Shown: positions 13,401-26,553, counted from the stretch's first letter. The stretch: DNA of 64,000 bases from Casuarius casuarius (GCA_003342895.1 PTFA01000055.1:3565629-3629628), one strand, 5' to 3'. A program made the numbers and translations. Notes: a model not told the origin generated them from the sequence alone.

Positions 13401-13879
13401 TGCAGTGCATATACAAGAATTTTCTCTGGAATACAATAAAAAATGCGCATAGCACATTTGCAAAGCACAAGAGAAATGCTGATGTATGCCTGGGTGACTC
13501 TAATAAGAAGTACAGCAAACTGATTTGCCACAGAAGAGGATATTCAGTACCATCTAATCATAGTAAGCCAAGCTTGTCAGCTACATCACAGAGAAAGAAG
13601 TGGCATGAAATCCACACTCCCTGCCAATGGGAACTGTGGGAACCCCAGAATAGCCCAGCACTAGACATTCTCAGTGGACTAGTGGGCTACTGTGAGTGCT
13701 CAAAATTTCTCATGGCCTATGCAACTTGTATCATCCATCTGTTAAGTATGCTGAAGTAACTGATTTTTGCAAGCCATTAGTGAACCATTTGCCATAGTTA
13801 CGTAGTGTTATATAATTTACCACTGTAGCCCCAAACTGGAGTTTAAGAGCCACCAGCCTAGCTTCTTCCTGAAAAATGT

Positions 13880-15260
13880 TTGTCTGTCTTATTCTTAAAA
13901 GTCACTAGAGAATAGATCCCATATCTTCCATGACTCTCTGTTTCAGTGCTTATCTACCCTTATCATTTGAAATCTTATTCTGATACCAAAAGCTAGTTCA
14001 TTGCAAATTAGGCAAATTGCTTCTTGATCTGTCCCCAGTTAAGATTGAGCATTTTTTTTTTAATCTTATTTTTATACATTAGAGGACTGTTATCATGCTT
14101 CTTCTTCTCCCACTATTTATTTATCTAAATTAAACTTGTAACTCTTTAATATTTGTTCACAATCATATTTTCTAAACCTCTGATGTCTTGTTTCTCTCCT
14201 CTACCATCTTTTTGATTTGTCAGTGCATTTCTTAAAGTGTAGCACCCAAAAGAGATCAAAGGTTGCAGCAACTGCTGAGTAGTATGAGTAATCCCTATTC
14301 TGTGTAACACCTCTTAACACTGCCAAGAATGAGATTTGTCTTGTCACTCTGTTACTCATACTGAGGTTTTGGTCGCTTGTAGCCCCAGACTCCTTTTCCT
14401 TAGAAACACTATCTAGTCAGTTATTTCAAAGTTCATATTTATGCATTTGTTCTTTTCTTCCAAAAGGTAGCACTTTACAGTTGTCTATATTGAATTTCAT
14501 CTCATTGATTTCAGATTGCTTCATCAGTTTATCAAGATCTTTAGAATTCTGATCCCATCTTCTGAAGTGCTTCCAAATACTTCCTTCTAGCTTGGTGTCT
14601 TCAGATTTGATCAGCGTGCTCCTTATTCTGTCATCCAAGTCACTAATACAGCAGTAAATAGAAATGCACTGACAGACCCCATTCAGAGTTCCCATCTAGC
14701 TTGACAGTGAATCATTCACTACTAATCTGGGTGCAGATTTTAATTTATTTCTGCTCCTCTTCCACATATTTCCCTTGTTGGTGTATAGAAAATTCCTGTT
14801 ACATGTTATCCTTACTAAAATCAAGAAGAATCACATTCATTTTCTCCCATGTATCTGCCAGGTTAGATAGCCTGCCAATGAAGGCAATTAGATTGGTTTC
14901 ACATTCTTTGTTAGTGACATAGCAATGTCCATACAAATCTGTGGTGACTACTTTTTATGAACTTGTTAAACCTAAGGAGCCAGTAAACTTTTCTAGTTTT
15001 AAATATTTTCAGTCATTAAGTGGGCTTACTGGTCTGTAATTCCTCAGTTCTGCTTCCTCTTCTTAAAAAATGTATTCTGTTCTCAAAGATAATCAATAAT
15101 TGTTTAGAGATTATTAAATGCTTGAGGGTGAATTTCATCAGGCCCCACTGACTTAAATACTTCTAAATTGCCTAAAAATTCATTAACATCTTCTTTTGGT
15201 ATTTTGGCATGCATTCCTCTCCAGTTATTAAACTTGCATTTGTACACAAAAAATATTTTT
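13880..15260 (-). mobile_element. Degenerate CR1/L3-type LINE, ORF2 and 3' part, antisense to RAB3C
   Basis: Translating the minus strand gives reverse-transcriptase pieces in the right order for a CR1-like element. Near 15120-15200 it reads FKSVGPDEIHP, matching the CR1 GPD-IHP block. Near 14820-14930 it reads YVTNKECETNLIAF, then LLDFSK (palm domain). Near 14640 there is SDLDD, corresponding to NDLDD before the FADD box, which is itself eroded (SEDTKL). Near 14470-14510 it reads EMKFNIDNCKVLPFGR, matching the MKFNxxKCKVLxxGR block. Near 14230 there is FWVLHFKK, matching the post-RT FWAPxFKK block. Frameshifts and stops interrupt the frame, so it is long dead. The part below 14200 resembles antisense CR1 3' sequence. 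Weaker similarity may continue to about 15500. Confidence 0.8.
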
Positions 15261-15499
15261 CTTAACTGAGTAAAGTATCAAGTACAGGATATTGAACACT
15301 TGGGCTTTGTCAAGCCGTCAATAATTCTTCTCCACTCGGTCAGCAGATCTATATTTCCCCTTTTTTTCCCACTCAGTTCTAATGCATGTATATAACTTTC
15401 TGTTTAGGTTTTGTTATTTTTTGATCACCCAGTTGTTGTATGAGATGTAGCTCTTGCTCCTTGTTGCTTGTGAGAACCAGATTCTGCCAGAAGGGAAGG

Positions 15500-18400
15500 A
15501 CTCAGGTAGGCACTTATAGCTTTCTTCCATGCAAGAGCACCTTTCTGCTCATCACCAACCACTTGAAGACATTTCCCCAAATGCAGTTTCTGTGTGGATA
15601 TATTCTATTACTTTTTGGGTACTTTGGAAAATATGGGGAGCTGAGAACTCATTAAGCTGCACCAGGATCACAGTTTCTAGATTGCTTTCCCGCTTAGATA
15701 AGGAATATTTTGTCAGCCAGATACTTTCAAATCAATCCTTACTCAATTCAGGTTACAATTAAAAGGAAGTAAGATCTGCTTCTATTGGACCAAGAAATAC
15801 AGCTGAAATAAACAGAAAAGCTTTTAGGCTTTTCCTTGAAGACTTAAAGAAGAAGATCTGTGGCTGAAAGCTTTTCTACTTGGCCTAATAAGAGATATTA
15901 CGTCTTTGGACAGTCTTTCTGCATGCAGCTGACATTCTATAGATGTTTTCCTGATCCACATGGTCAGGAATTTTTTCATCTTATGTATTCTCTGTCTTAG
16001 ATTTTATTCCTCAGAGATGATAGCTTTCCGGTAGAGCATGCTAGCTGTTGCAACTGAGCTTCTTAAAGTCTTTCAAGACATCCAGGCAGATTTAATTTTT
16101 CTTTCTAAGACATATTTACTGCTAACTTATTCAAAAGACAGTCTTAATGTTTCATTACCTAAAGGACAAACTCAGGTTTTCAGAGAGACAGATACCAATT
16201 GGCAGGCCAGAGACCTTCTACTGTGCTTGGTTGGTCAATCAACAACTCTGACTGAAGGATGGAGAGGTACCTCCTCTAACATTTTGTGAATGAATATGCA
16301 TACTTTATTGTAAAATGTCCCTATCCACTGAACTTTTCTCTTAGCAGACATACTTTTTAAAAAAATGTGAATAGGTTAGGTGCATGTAACTACAGTTTTT
16401 TGACTGAGACTAGACACAGTAGTGCTTACCACTTTGTACACAAATTCTTGGCACAATGGTAAACATTTGATGTGACTGACTCCAAAGCCTATTGCCAAGG
16501 GATATCAAATAATATTAATGATATACAAGAGTGTGGGGAGGGCAGCAATGCATTGACAGATCTACTTTGCTCATACTTCTGAGCAGTCATCTGTTAGTCT
16601 GCATAGCTGACCATCCATTTCTGTTTTAACACAGATAATTCAGCCAAAATGCCTGAAGATTTTTACGAACCTATTATCACAGACTTGAAGCTGATGGTAT
16701 ATCCCTCTTTATCCTGCTTAACCATTCCACCTCCCCCAATATCTCTGTGTAGGAATGCCATAACCTAAACAGAAATAAATTTGGAAAAAGACCACATATG
16801 TTACATCAAAATACCAATTTTAAATTATCTCAGTCCTCCCACAGAAGATCTGTTATATTTATGCATATGTCTGTTCCCTATTTCTTTGCATAACTAGTAG
16901 AATCACTAGCAGTGTCAAAACTGAAAAACAGGGAGGTGTGAGCAAACATTTCACTTTTATATACAAATCACAAACCAAACTTGCCAGCACTTACATGGAG
17001 TGGTGCAAGTGGGGTTGTAACTGTGATGGTCTAACAACCTAAGTAGGGAGATATCTTTTACTAGGCCAGTTACTATATTTGAAAATTGTAGACAAGGCTT
17101 TGGATTGCCATGAATCATTCTGAATTCAAGCCAATATGAGGTAGGATGCAAAGAGATGTGTCTAAAATGGACAACATTGTAACAAATATTTATAAAGCAA
17201 ATAGGTAGAGAAATGGAAAAAAAAAATCATACTTTGTCTACCTACATAAATATCAAATCAGAAAGACTCTCCTCCTCTATCCAATTTATTTGCTGTAAAC
17301 TTTCCAAAAAGTATGTTGTCACTGAAAAAGTCCCTGCAGGATTTATTTTAGGTTGTGTTTCGCTGACTCCCATAGCTATCTGACCATCATGTGAGGCACC
17401 TGAAAAAGGCACTGACTAACTTCCTGCCTTCTAGCTCTTTTATCACGACAAGTTGTCTAGGCTCTCCTTCCTAACATCTCAGGGAATGTCAGGTTTCCAC
17501 TACGTATGGATGCAAAGATTTTTAAAAAGCCTTTTCCACTAACTCACAATTATCTGTAGACTTGCAACTTCAGTGCTTTGTTTTTTATAAAAACTACTTG
17601 GCTAAGTGAGGGTTAAAAGCATCCTTATTATCTATACTTACCAGAAGGCCTTGATTTACTTAGTCCTGTACCCAAGCAGACATCTCCACTTTGTGTATAG
17701 CCATTGTTATTAGATTTAATGGGAAAAAATTAGATGTTGAGCATGAAGAATAGAATTAATTTTGTGAAAAAGGCTGAGGTCTGGAAAGACTATTTTTAAA
17801 TACTCTTTTTTCTGAAGCTGAAATCTGTAATTCGTATATGCTTTTCTCAGAAAAAAAATATTATTTGGCTTCCATCTGCTACATATTAAATAAAGATTCT
17901 TTTTTATTATTTCCATCCACCAGTTACAATGAATTGAATAAAGACTTTCAACTTCTTGCGTTCATGTGGCCTAAACTGGCTTGCACCTATGACTCCTGGA
18001 ACCCCAGGATGGGCTTCCGTCCAAGTGCTAGTCTACTTAGGTATTCAGTCCACTATAAGAAGACAGAATACTTTTTAGTATTTTTTTCAAAAATTTCAAA
18101 AATCACGAAACACTTTTGCAGAATGAATAAAAGATGCCTCTTTCAGTGAAACTATATGACTTCATTTGTCTGAACTGAAAATAAACATAAATGAAGCCAT
18201 CACATAGGACACTGACTGTTCACAGGAAATAAAAATTCTGCTTTCCGTACCATACAGTATGTTTTTTCTCATGTCTTGTTTATACCTCTGGGCTGTTTTT
18301 ATTTATACATTCCTGTGCCAGAACGTAGCAGTATGTTCTAAACAAGCTTCTGCAAACAATTTATATATTGGAGTATTAGTTTTGTTACGGTGATGGTCAG

Positions 18401-19330
18401 GTGAAACTATGCTATTGATATGATGGCCATATGTCATTAAGAACAAATGGAATAACTGGCAAAACCCATTTTGGAATAAGCTAGCCGAAATGTTGAAATT
18501 CACTACCCAAAATATATGTTACACACAATACCTTTCAAAAAACCAATCTGTGGTAGAGCTTGGGTCATGAGTCACTGGTGAACTGTAAGGTCAGCATTCG
18601 TCTGACAAGATGTCAGCGTCTGCCGTGTGCTAGTTACTCCAGGCTCACTTTATTGCCTGAGCAGTGAAGCAGGCTCTTCTAGCACATAATTCGTCTTGTC
18701 CTAAGACAGACATCTAAAATAGGTCATGTGTCTCCTATCATAAAAGTGCCTTTCTCTCTTCAGTGAGGGAGTCAGCACTGAGTAAATCAGTCATGGACAG
18801 CTATACTGTAAATGTCTCAGGTTGGATAAGGCGGAGCCTATTCCATGTGTCTAAAAGCAGAAGGCAGAAAAGCAGTCAAAAACAAACACAAAAAACCCAC
18901 GAAGTATGCTCCTCAGAGAAGGTGCAAGGCATTCTTTGGCAATATGCTGATTTTATGATATTTGGGGATTATGAGCAAAATAATTGACTCATATTCAATT
19001 TCTATTGTGACCTGAGTGTTGTGCACATTTTGTATGTAAGAGAAATGCGTCAAAGATGTAAGTGGCACCATCTTCTACTAAGAAACAAAACAAAACAAAA
19101 CAAAACACCCCATCTTCCAAGCTCTAAAATTTGGCCAACCACCTTGAGCAGAAAAGAATAACATTTTTTCAGTATTCTATTCTGCCATGTTACACATGCA
19201 GCCACATTTCGCTTCATTATTTAACTGTTGCTGCACGTGGAGCACCGGTTTTCATTAGGCAGTTTGCAATAACACTTGAGATTTTTTCCTAAATGGTTAT
19301 AGTTAATTTAGACTTCATTAGAGAAGATGA
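15500..19330. other. Intronic sequence, nothing recognised
   Basis: AT-rich DNA with only short chance ORFs. Faint similarity to the far end of the CR1-like element may continue in its first few hundred bases. Confidence 0.5.
19086..19105. repeat. (CAAAA)4 microsatellite
   Basis: Four perfect CAAAA units. Confidence 0.85.
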
Positions 19331-19530
19331 GTAGTTCAGATTATCCCTTCTAATGTGCATGTCTTAAATTTAGCAACACTACATTTTACCAGCCATTGCT
19401 CTGTCCATTCACTTAGATTCCTTAACTCCAGATGATTTTTTTCAGTCATCCTTCATCTTGACTATCTTAAGTTATAAGTCCATGTGTCATTTTACCCTGT
19501 CATTTTACCCTATTTTACCCTGTCATTTTA
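19330..19530 (-). mobile_element. Second LINE reverse-transcriptase remnant (CR1-like), antisense
   Basis: The minus strand reads SEWTEQWLVKCSVAKFK at about 19370-19420, which fits the EWxxxWxMKFNxxKCK block of CR1-type reverse transcriptases. Upstream on the same strand, in another frame, is a stretch like the FADDTKLLKIV region. It is short and frameshifted. A small tandem repeat (19485-19532) has expanded inside the remnant. Confidence 0.55.
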
Positions 19531-19532
19531 CC
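19485..19532. repeat. Short tandem repeat, 13-bp unit
   Basis: TGTCATTTTACCC repeats about three and a half times; the third unit is shortened to TATTTTACCC. It sits inside the LINE reverse-transcriptase remnant. Confidence 0.75.
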
Positions 19533-21680
19533 ATGTGTTTCAGAATGTGATTATTTTTGCTGTTGCACAAAAATTGGAGGCAATGCTACTCCTTTTTTCA
19601 CTGAGTTAAATATTGATCTTTTTCCCTCTTTGTGTTGTCTCTTAGCCAGTTTCTGAACTATGGTGGTTTTTAAGTACTCATTGTATACTTTTGTTTTCTA
19701 CTTGTATTTACTAGACGAATAGCTGCACTGGCTTGAGATGTTACTTCCCTGCCTCACCTCTCCGACTGCTCTCCATCTGTATATCTGTATATGCAACTCA
19801 GCAGAACAAAACATTTACATTTATCTCAGCCAGCTCACAGCCCAGAGCCATAGTTCCACTTCATCATCAGTTTAAGCTAAATCATTGCTGTGGAAGTAAA
19901 TATATGAGGGACATCATGCTTTGTGTCCTATGGTAAAATTCTAGCAGAGAGAGTGTAAAGGAACAGCGGACAACCACAGCTAGTTTCACCACAGTTCAGG
20001 TGTCAAAACTGTCATTTTTCTTCAGAGCTTCAGATACTTTTAAACAGTCCAAATATATTATGTCAAATATCTGGTTCACAACCATGACAAAAACAATTCT
20101 TGAGCTCTAGAGAAAACATTTCTTCACAGAGTACTTGAGCTGAGTACAATTTTTCCTGTATAATTTATTGCAGAAGAAATTTTATTCTCTTTGACTTTGT
20201 AGTAGTACACATAATCCCTTTTAAAGTACAGTAAACATCAAGAGTTTATATTCTATTTTATTTTAATACCAAAGCCTCAGAATGCTATGAAGTGTGGGGT
20301 ATTTCATGATGCCTGTAAGGTGCCCTACATCATTCTGTCATTATAGGAATAATTAGGAGTAGCTTTATATATAAATGCATTGCTCTTTTTATATTGCTGC
20401 CATTGTTCCTTTAGCCCACACAGTTAGCTGATATTCAGGCTTTAGCACAGTTATTTCTGTGAGACAGAGAAACTGATTATATTATTCAGCTATAATATAA
20501 TCTTTTTTATTTACAAATGGGTATGCAGTGTTCTGTTTCCCTGTAGAAGCAAACAGTTGCCAGAGGTCTTCATGTGTGCTCAGTCCACAGAGCTCTCAAG
20601 TCTCCCTCCTTCATCTCTTTGTTTCTGATTTCCTTTCTTGGCTATACTCTGGCCCCAACACCAAGACAGCTACAAACCAATAGTATATGGTAAGCCCATG
20701 TTACTTGCTTTAGCCCGCAGTCTGGCCTAGTCATTTTACTTTTCCTTAGAGTTTGCAGCACTCTTTGATATTGTCTTGAGTCTGAGGGAGTATGTGACAT
20801 ACTGTTGCACTAATCATTGTATATGAATATAAAAAAAAAAATCCCTGATGAAAAAAGTATGAGTAAAACATGAGCAGAGGCATAAGAAATAAAGATGTAA
20901 GGGAACACAAAGAAGCACAGGATACCAGTGAAACAGTGAGAATTATTGTAGTAACTACATTCACAGCACTCCAGCTGGCTACTCATTACACAGAACCATC
21001 AGTACACAGGTTGTTCTTCGGGAGAGGTTTACAGGAGGATAGCATCATGCTGTTTTTACAAAAGACAGCTTGGGAGAATGTGTGGATGTTAGAAAAATGT
21101 GACAGATGAGTCTTCTAGCTTGGAGTTATCACTGAGGCAAAGGAGAGGTTTGGTAGCGTGATGAAGTATGAGAAACATGAGGTATTTTGCGAAGAAGCAT
21201 TCCAGTAAGAAGCAGTAATCTGGGATTTCAGAGAAAAAAACAACACCTTTCTTCCATTTGTCTTGTTTGGTAGTGAAAGAATCAGTCAGATCATGTCAAG
21301 ACCATCTCTTGACATCATCCAAGTACCACACACTATGCTGGAGACCTCTAGAAAGCCCTGAAAATGAGAGGCTTATAGTTCTTCTCAGGGCTTGTCGATG
21401 AGTGCAGAAAGAGGGACAGCTTAATATTTACATCCATTTTGTGTATCTGTGAAAGGTCAAGCAGAGGACAGCCCTAACCATTCTAGGACTGTTCTAAATT
21501 GCCCATCTAAAAATAGACTCCTAAATCCATAGTGAGGGACTTCAACAACCATCCTAATTTTGTAGAATTCAGCATCTAGCTTCAATACTTAGGACGGTGT
21601 GACTCCAAATTTTTATGTCCTTTCTCCTTTCTCTGAAAATCCTGTCATCAGTTTTAAAGGGCTACAGTACAAAACAGATT

Positions 21681-21682
<2 letters not shown>

Positions 21683-21714
<32 letters not shown>
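21683..21714 (+). repeat. A32 homopolymer
   Basis: Thirty-two uninterrupted A. It could be a simple repeat or the tail of a retroposed copy. I see no recognisable gene or SINE body upstream (21440-21682) and no clear target duplication. Confidence 0.8.
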
Positions 21715-21716
<2 letters not shown>

Positions 21717-22361
21717 ATACCCGAAAACCCGAGGACTGTCTGGGATACTACAGTTAGAATCTGTCAGTGATTCATGTATCAACATTTCAGACTACAAGTA
21801 AAAATATTTCTCTTCCTCTTGTCCTCATTCTTAGTCTGAGATTCAAGACTCAAGTTCTGGGGTGTGTGCTTCTCCTTTGCCCCCTCTAAAGGGAAGGAGA
21901 GCTCCTGTTCTCCACAGTGGGTCCTCAGGGTGCCTGTGCCACCTCCACCCTGCCAGGGATTCGCAGTAAGACTCTGCTGTCATCAGGATTAGAGCCCAGT
22001 TGTCCTGCTGCTTAGATACATACACTTAACAGAGCAGTGGATGTTTTGCTGCATGTTCCTGAGCTCAGATCTGCACACAGGCAATGAGCTTGCAGCATGC
22101 CTAAGGTGTCATTTTGGGGTGTCCTGTTTGCCTCCTCTTCCAGTGTTCAAGATAGAGAGGGTTGTCCTTAGCTTCTTACTACAGCTGTATAGTCGAGGGT
22201 CTCCCCATTCCACCCCTCTCCCAGCCTTTAGCAGTTATACCTACATTAAAAGTATTGTGTATTCTTTTCCAAGCCCAGAACAGAGGTGAAGGACAGAGGC
22301 ATATAAAGAGATCAATTTTGCTTTAGCTACTCTTTCTCTGCATGAGGGTTTTATAACTAAG

Positions 22362-22377
22362 TTTTTTTTTTTTTTTT
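22362..22377. repeat. T16 homopolymer
   Basis: Uninterrupted T run with no flanking element recognised. Confidence 0.8.
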
Positions 22378-23056
22378 GATTGCTAGGTATGCTTAAAGTG
22401 GTTGGCCAGAAAGCTTTGAACTTAACTGAAGTACAAAAAGCAAGCTGTTCATTTAATCAGCACATTTAATTCATCCTGCTTTGCATGCTGCTCCACACTG
22501 TCTTCTTTCCATATAAGGATTCTGTGGTATCTTCCTGCAGCACCCCTGCCTCTCTTCTGAAAACAGCCAAAGATGGCTTTGTGCTTATTGCTTATATATG
22601 CTATAGGCCCAACTCCTTTTCGGTGTGTAATATAGCAGCTACCTCCCTCTCATATATCTCTTCTCTTCGGGTGAGTTGTTTATATTCAAGTTCTTTTCAC
22701 ACCTACTGAGAGCATGCTCTTAATTTATCTCGATTCTTAATATTTATTTTCGATCTGCATGAATATGTGGGAAGTAAATCAGCAATCCGAGTTTTGCTTA
22801 TATTGAGGATTTGTATCATTGGTAGGTGTCTTCTGCCTTTAGATATTCCTTTTGTTGTAATTCTGGTTATTCATCGGATTTCTGTTTATGCAGCCATTTT
22901 TTAGAATCTGATGAGGGTTTTCTAATGTTATTCAAAAATTTTAGGCAAACCTGCAAGGCAAAATTGAAAAGAGGGAGGAAAGGTTTTCTAATTTCTCAAT
23001 TATTTTATATTTAAAAATACAGCATATTTGTTGGGGGCTTTAGTAAGACTAGGGAT

Positions 23057-23076
23057 GTTTGTTTGTTTGTTTGTTT
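23057..23076. repeat. (GTTT)5 microsatellite
   Basis: Five perfect GTTT units. A similar shorter run lies at about 35174-35193. Confidence 0.8.
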
Positions 23077-23573
23077 TCTGCACACAGACCTGCTCATTCA
23101 CTCTTGCATGATATATAGATATGCAACATTCAGTTTACAACTGATTAATAGCACCTTTTGTGTCACTTTCTGTGATCTCTGTGTTTTATCTCATTTATCT
23201 TCCTACTCTAAACTGATTAAGGACAGTGTGGCACTTCAGTATTCAGAGATTATCTGCCAAAATTTTAGAAAGGGTATTAGATTACCCTTCAGCATCTGTT
23301 CACGCACACCCCACTTTACATTACTGAACTGGTTTCAGATAACTCATTGTTTCTTTCTCAGCCTCTAAGTCCTTCCCCTGCCAGCTGTCCAGAGGGTAGA
23401 AGTTAAAATTTGTTTACCAAATGGTTGATCTATTTACCACTGCTTTGAAGAATCAGAAAGAACAATTAAGATTTAAACACTGCTGCCCAAATTCTCTTCT
23501 CTACTTCTGCGTGGAAGACTGGAGCTCCCCCGGAGGCCATGGGATTGCAATGGAAAGCAATGTCCACATTTTC

Positions 23574-23596
23574 CTTGTCCTGTTCCACAGGACAAG
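23574..23596. repeat. Perfect 10-bp inverted repeat, 3-nt loop
   Basis: CTTGTCCTGT, TCC, ACAGGACAAG. Short enough to be chance in 64 kb. Confidence 0.5.
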
Positions 23597-26119
23597 CCCC
23601 TTTCCTCTGGAGCCCTTCTGCATGCTCCCGAGGGACTCTGTTGCCCTGGAGAGGAGAGGGCAGCAGTTTAGTTACATTCCAGTTTATTCTGCATTTCCCC
23701 CCAAACTTCCCACATCTGTACTTCGAGTTGGCCTTGGATTGGATACATTCCTTTTTATGGATTGTCTTTGTAGATTCTTGCCTTGGGTCTTCCCAGAAGT
23801 ATCCAGCTCCTATGTTCTATGCAGGGACAGATGTGAGGTCCCACAGCAGAATGGTTTTGTGGAATCACATTGCCATGGATCTAAGAGCTTAAAAATATGC
23901 ATAAATAAATAGTTTTGCGAGCAGTAAAATTAAAAAAGCCTGGTTTCTTCCGATGCTGTGTCCTACACTGTCATCTCATCTCTCTCTTGTCCTTTTCACC
24001 TTCCTCTCAGTTTCTGTACTTACATACATCCCTGCCTACACACTACCTTGTGGTCCCTCCCCTCCTCCCTCTGTGTCCATGTTTGACCACCTGGTTGGGC
24101 AAGAGACAACACATTCTGAAGCTAATTCACACATATATTGGTGTACAGTATGCATATAAAATTGGTGACTGGATCTTGGCCAGGAAAGCCACACAGTCTC
24201 TCAGCTGCAGCAGGCCAACAGATGACATCAAGGACTTTGCGCAGCCTGCAGGCCATGGCCTGTTGTAAAAACTTGATGTCTTTGAGCCTGGCAAATGAAC
24301 TGAAAAGTTCTCAGGTGTGGGCAGGCAGGGAGATGGACAGCATGGTTATATAGCTGAGAATTTTTTTAGGAAGGCTAGTAAATATGGCCCTCTCTGTCTA
24401 ATAAAGGTAGTCAATTCTAAGCTTTGCTCATGGCTCAGGCTCTACTCAACGATCTGTTTAGGTTCTTTTTAGATTTATCCAGACTTTTAGACATTAATAG
24501 ATGGAGAAAATTTCAGAGGTGATTCTTTTCCCTTGCTTTTCTAGAGGAAATTGGACAGGAAGGTTTTCTTCAGGTATGTTATATACAAATATGTTATAAA
24601 TACTGTGCTGAGCACTAACATTATGAAAGGTAAGATTGAAGTGATTCACCTTGAATTTAGAGTGAGTCATATAGATATTTGTAGCTTCTGTAGATCTTCC
24701 ATTGACTCATTCACTGGTTAATGAAAGATATATGGAAAACACTTGTCTCTAGCACAGATGAAATCCACTTTTGCTGTAGACCTGTGCTTCCTAAAACTCT
24801 CTCACAGATCAAAAGGTCTTGTGTAGATCTTATTCTATGCTCAAAGATACATTGTGTGGCAGGGAGAGGTGACTCTGTGTTTTTGAAGACAAGCCCTGGT
24901 GAGAGTGAACCACATCCTTAAAATTTCTTCTTTTTCTTAAAAAACGTTCTTAATAAAAGACCATCTCTACAGCACTTAGTGGGTCCCACTAGCAGTTGCC
25001 CAATCTGCAAGTCCATAATCTACGGTTAGATGATAATTTGGAGTTGATCTTCTAGCTGTCTTGGGCAAATATCAAGGAGAAGGATCAACACTCAGACTAC
25101 AGTAAAATTTGCAGGAACTTGGAACTAGCCACTGAAATATCTTGTGTAACTCTGTATCTGCAGCCCCTATATCTGTAGGGTTAAATGAGCTCAGAGTAGC
25201 ACACGTTGCTAGGAAGACAATCAGTGCTAGCTGAAGTTTCTGAGATTACAGGTTTCATGCCCAGAGAGATTTCTTGCTCTAGTCCCACCAGATGCTGACA
25301 AAGGCATATATAAATGAAGCCAGGTTTGCTGTAACATTTCATTCAGCTGTGAACAGCAGAGACCTCACTTTCAAATGTTGCTGTAGAATGCAGTTTCAGT
25401 GAAATCCAGTCACTTTACTAAATGATGACAGCTGTGGCATCCCTTTCTTGTGGGACCTGATGGCATTACACTGATTTCAAATACATCACTCTTCCCTTCT
25501 AACCTTTCTTAGCTCTGTTGATTGGAGTAGGAAAACATGTGGGTATTCCCCAAATGCCATCACAACCCAGTGTGATGCCAGTCATAGAAGAATGGATGGA
25601 AGAAAAATTCTCCTTTCTGTCACGGATTCTGATAGACCTTTCTGAGTTACATCCAGCAGATCTACTAAGGCTGATATTAGCACTTGGGCTTATGGCTCCC
25701 TGTGTATGCAAGCAATAGCATTGCATTTGCCTTCTATTGTCAGGAGTTTTAACAACTGAAATTGTTGAAGTTTTACCTTTTTAAGAAAATAATGAATGCT
25801 GAAATTCTGCAAAACAAATGGGAGAGTCAGAAAAAATGAGTAGAGTCCCTGCATCTTGAGTATTGGTCATGGACTCTCTTGATATGGCCAAACTAAACAC
25901 AAGGGAAAAAATAAGAGGTTTGTTAGCCTCTTAAATCAGTATGTTCTGTTTCTTTTTTTTTCTTTTCCTGGTCTGTTCTGTGTCAGTTGGGTTAGTTCTT
26001 GCATTTGCAAAATAGACAGAAAGCTTGTCTTCTCTTTGAGTACATGTGCTTACATTTGCATGTGTTCAGTGCTTATGTAACAGCTCTTTCTGGGCATAAA
26101 TAGTTAAGTGATTCATACA

Positions 26120-26200
26120 GAGATCATTGGTGTAGCGGTTAGGATCTTTACAAGGGAGTCATACTGCTTGTAAGTGACCCACCGAATCCCATTTCCCTTA
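26120..26200 (+). repeat. tRNA-like fragment: SINE head or tRNA pseudogene
   Basis: TGGTGTAGCGGTTAGGAT at 26128-26145 is 16 of 18 identical, as I recall it, to the D-arm and A-box region of vertebrate tRNA-Glu. ACCGAATCCC at 26181-26190, at about the right distance, resembles a decayed B box and T-arm (GGTTCGAATCCC). The flanks do not form a matching acceptor stem, so it is not a working tRNA gene. A MIR-type or other tRNA-derived SINE remnant is the likeliest explanation. Confidence 0.4.
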
Positions 26201-26376
26201 GTTAAGTCAGAGTCCCTGGTTTGTGGGATATGTAGGTTCCTACATCCCCTGTCCTTGTGGCTCCAAACTGGGGTTGTCACACAACTCTAATGGTGAGGAA
26301 CAAGCAAAGCTGGACCTGCACCTGGGACCAGGGTCAGGAGAATGTCCCTAAGTTTTCTTCACATTCTTTCACATTG

Positions 26377-26416
26377 AAAATTTCTTTTCTGCCTTGAAAA
26401 TTTCTCTTCTGCTCTG
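26377..26416. repeat. Tandem duplication, 20 bp x 2
   Basis: TTGAAAATTTCTTTTCTGCC is followed by the near-copy TTGAAAATTTCTCTTCTGCT. Confidence 0.65.
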
Positions 26417-26553
26417 CCTAAGAAATGTGCCCAAACCTCCTCAGAACTTTTCAGGTCCACTCCAAGCTCTGGTCCAGGGAAAAGATCACAGGTCTCCCTG
26501 CCCTGTTCTGCCCTACTCTGTCACCTAGTAGGCAACAGGATGAAATGCATCAC

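Larger units (their letters stand above)
6830..13870. other. Intronic sequence, mostly unrecognised
   Basis: AT-rich. It contains the 26-bp-spaced duplication and the TTAATGCA palindrome listed separately. The 158-codon ORF at 13283-13759 has no recognisable domain. Confidence 0.5.
19540..26115. other. Intronic sequence, mostly unrecognised
   Basis: Contains homopolymers and a GTTT microsatellite. The ORF cluster at 23421-24353 (up to 163 codons, several frames on the same strand) lies in pyrimidine-rich sequence and shows no protein family. Confidence 0.5.

Noticed and set aside
13283..13759. 158-codon + strand ORF
   Set aside because: No family resemblance, and two minus-strand ORFs cover the same bases. 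It adjoins the CR1 remnant but shows no RT or endonuclease block.
23421..24353. Cluster of + strand ORFs up to 163 codons
   Set aside because: Several frames of the same pyrimidine-rich DNA are open at once and no protein family is recognised.
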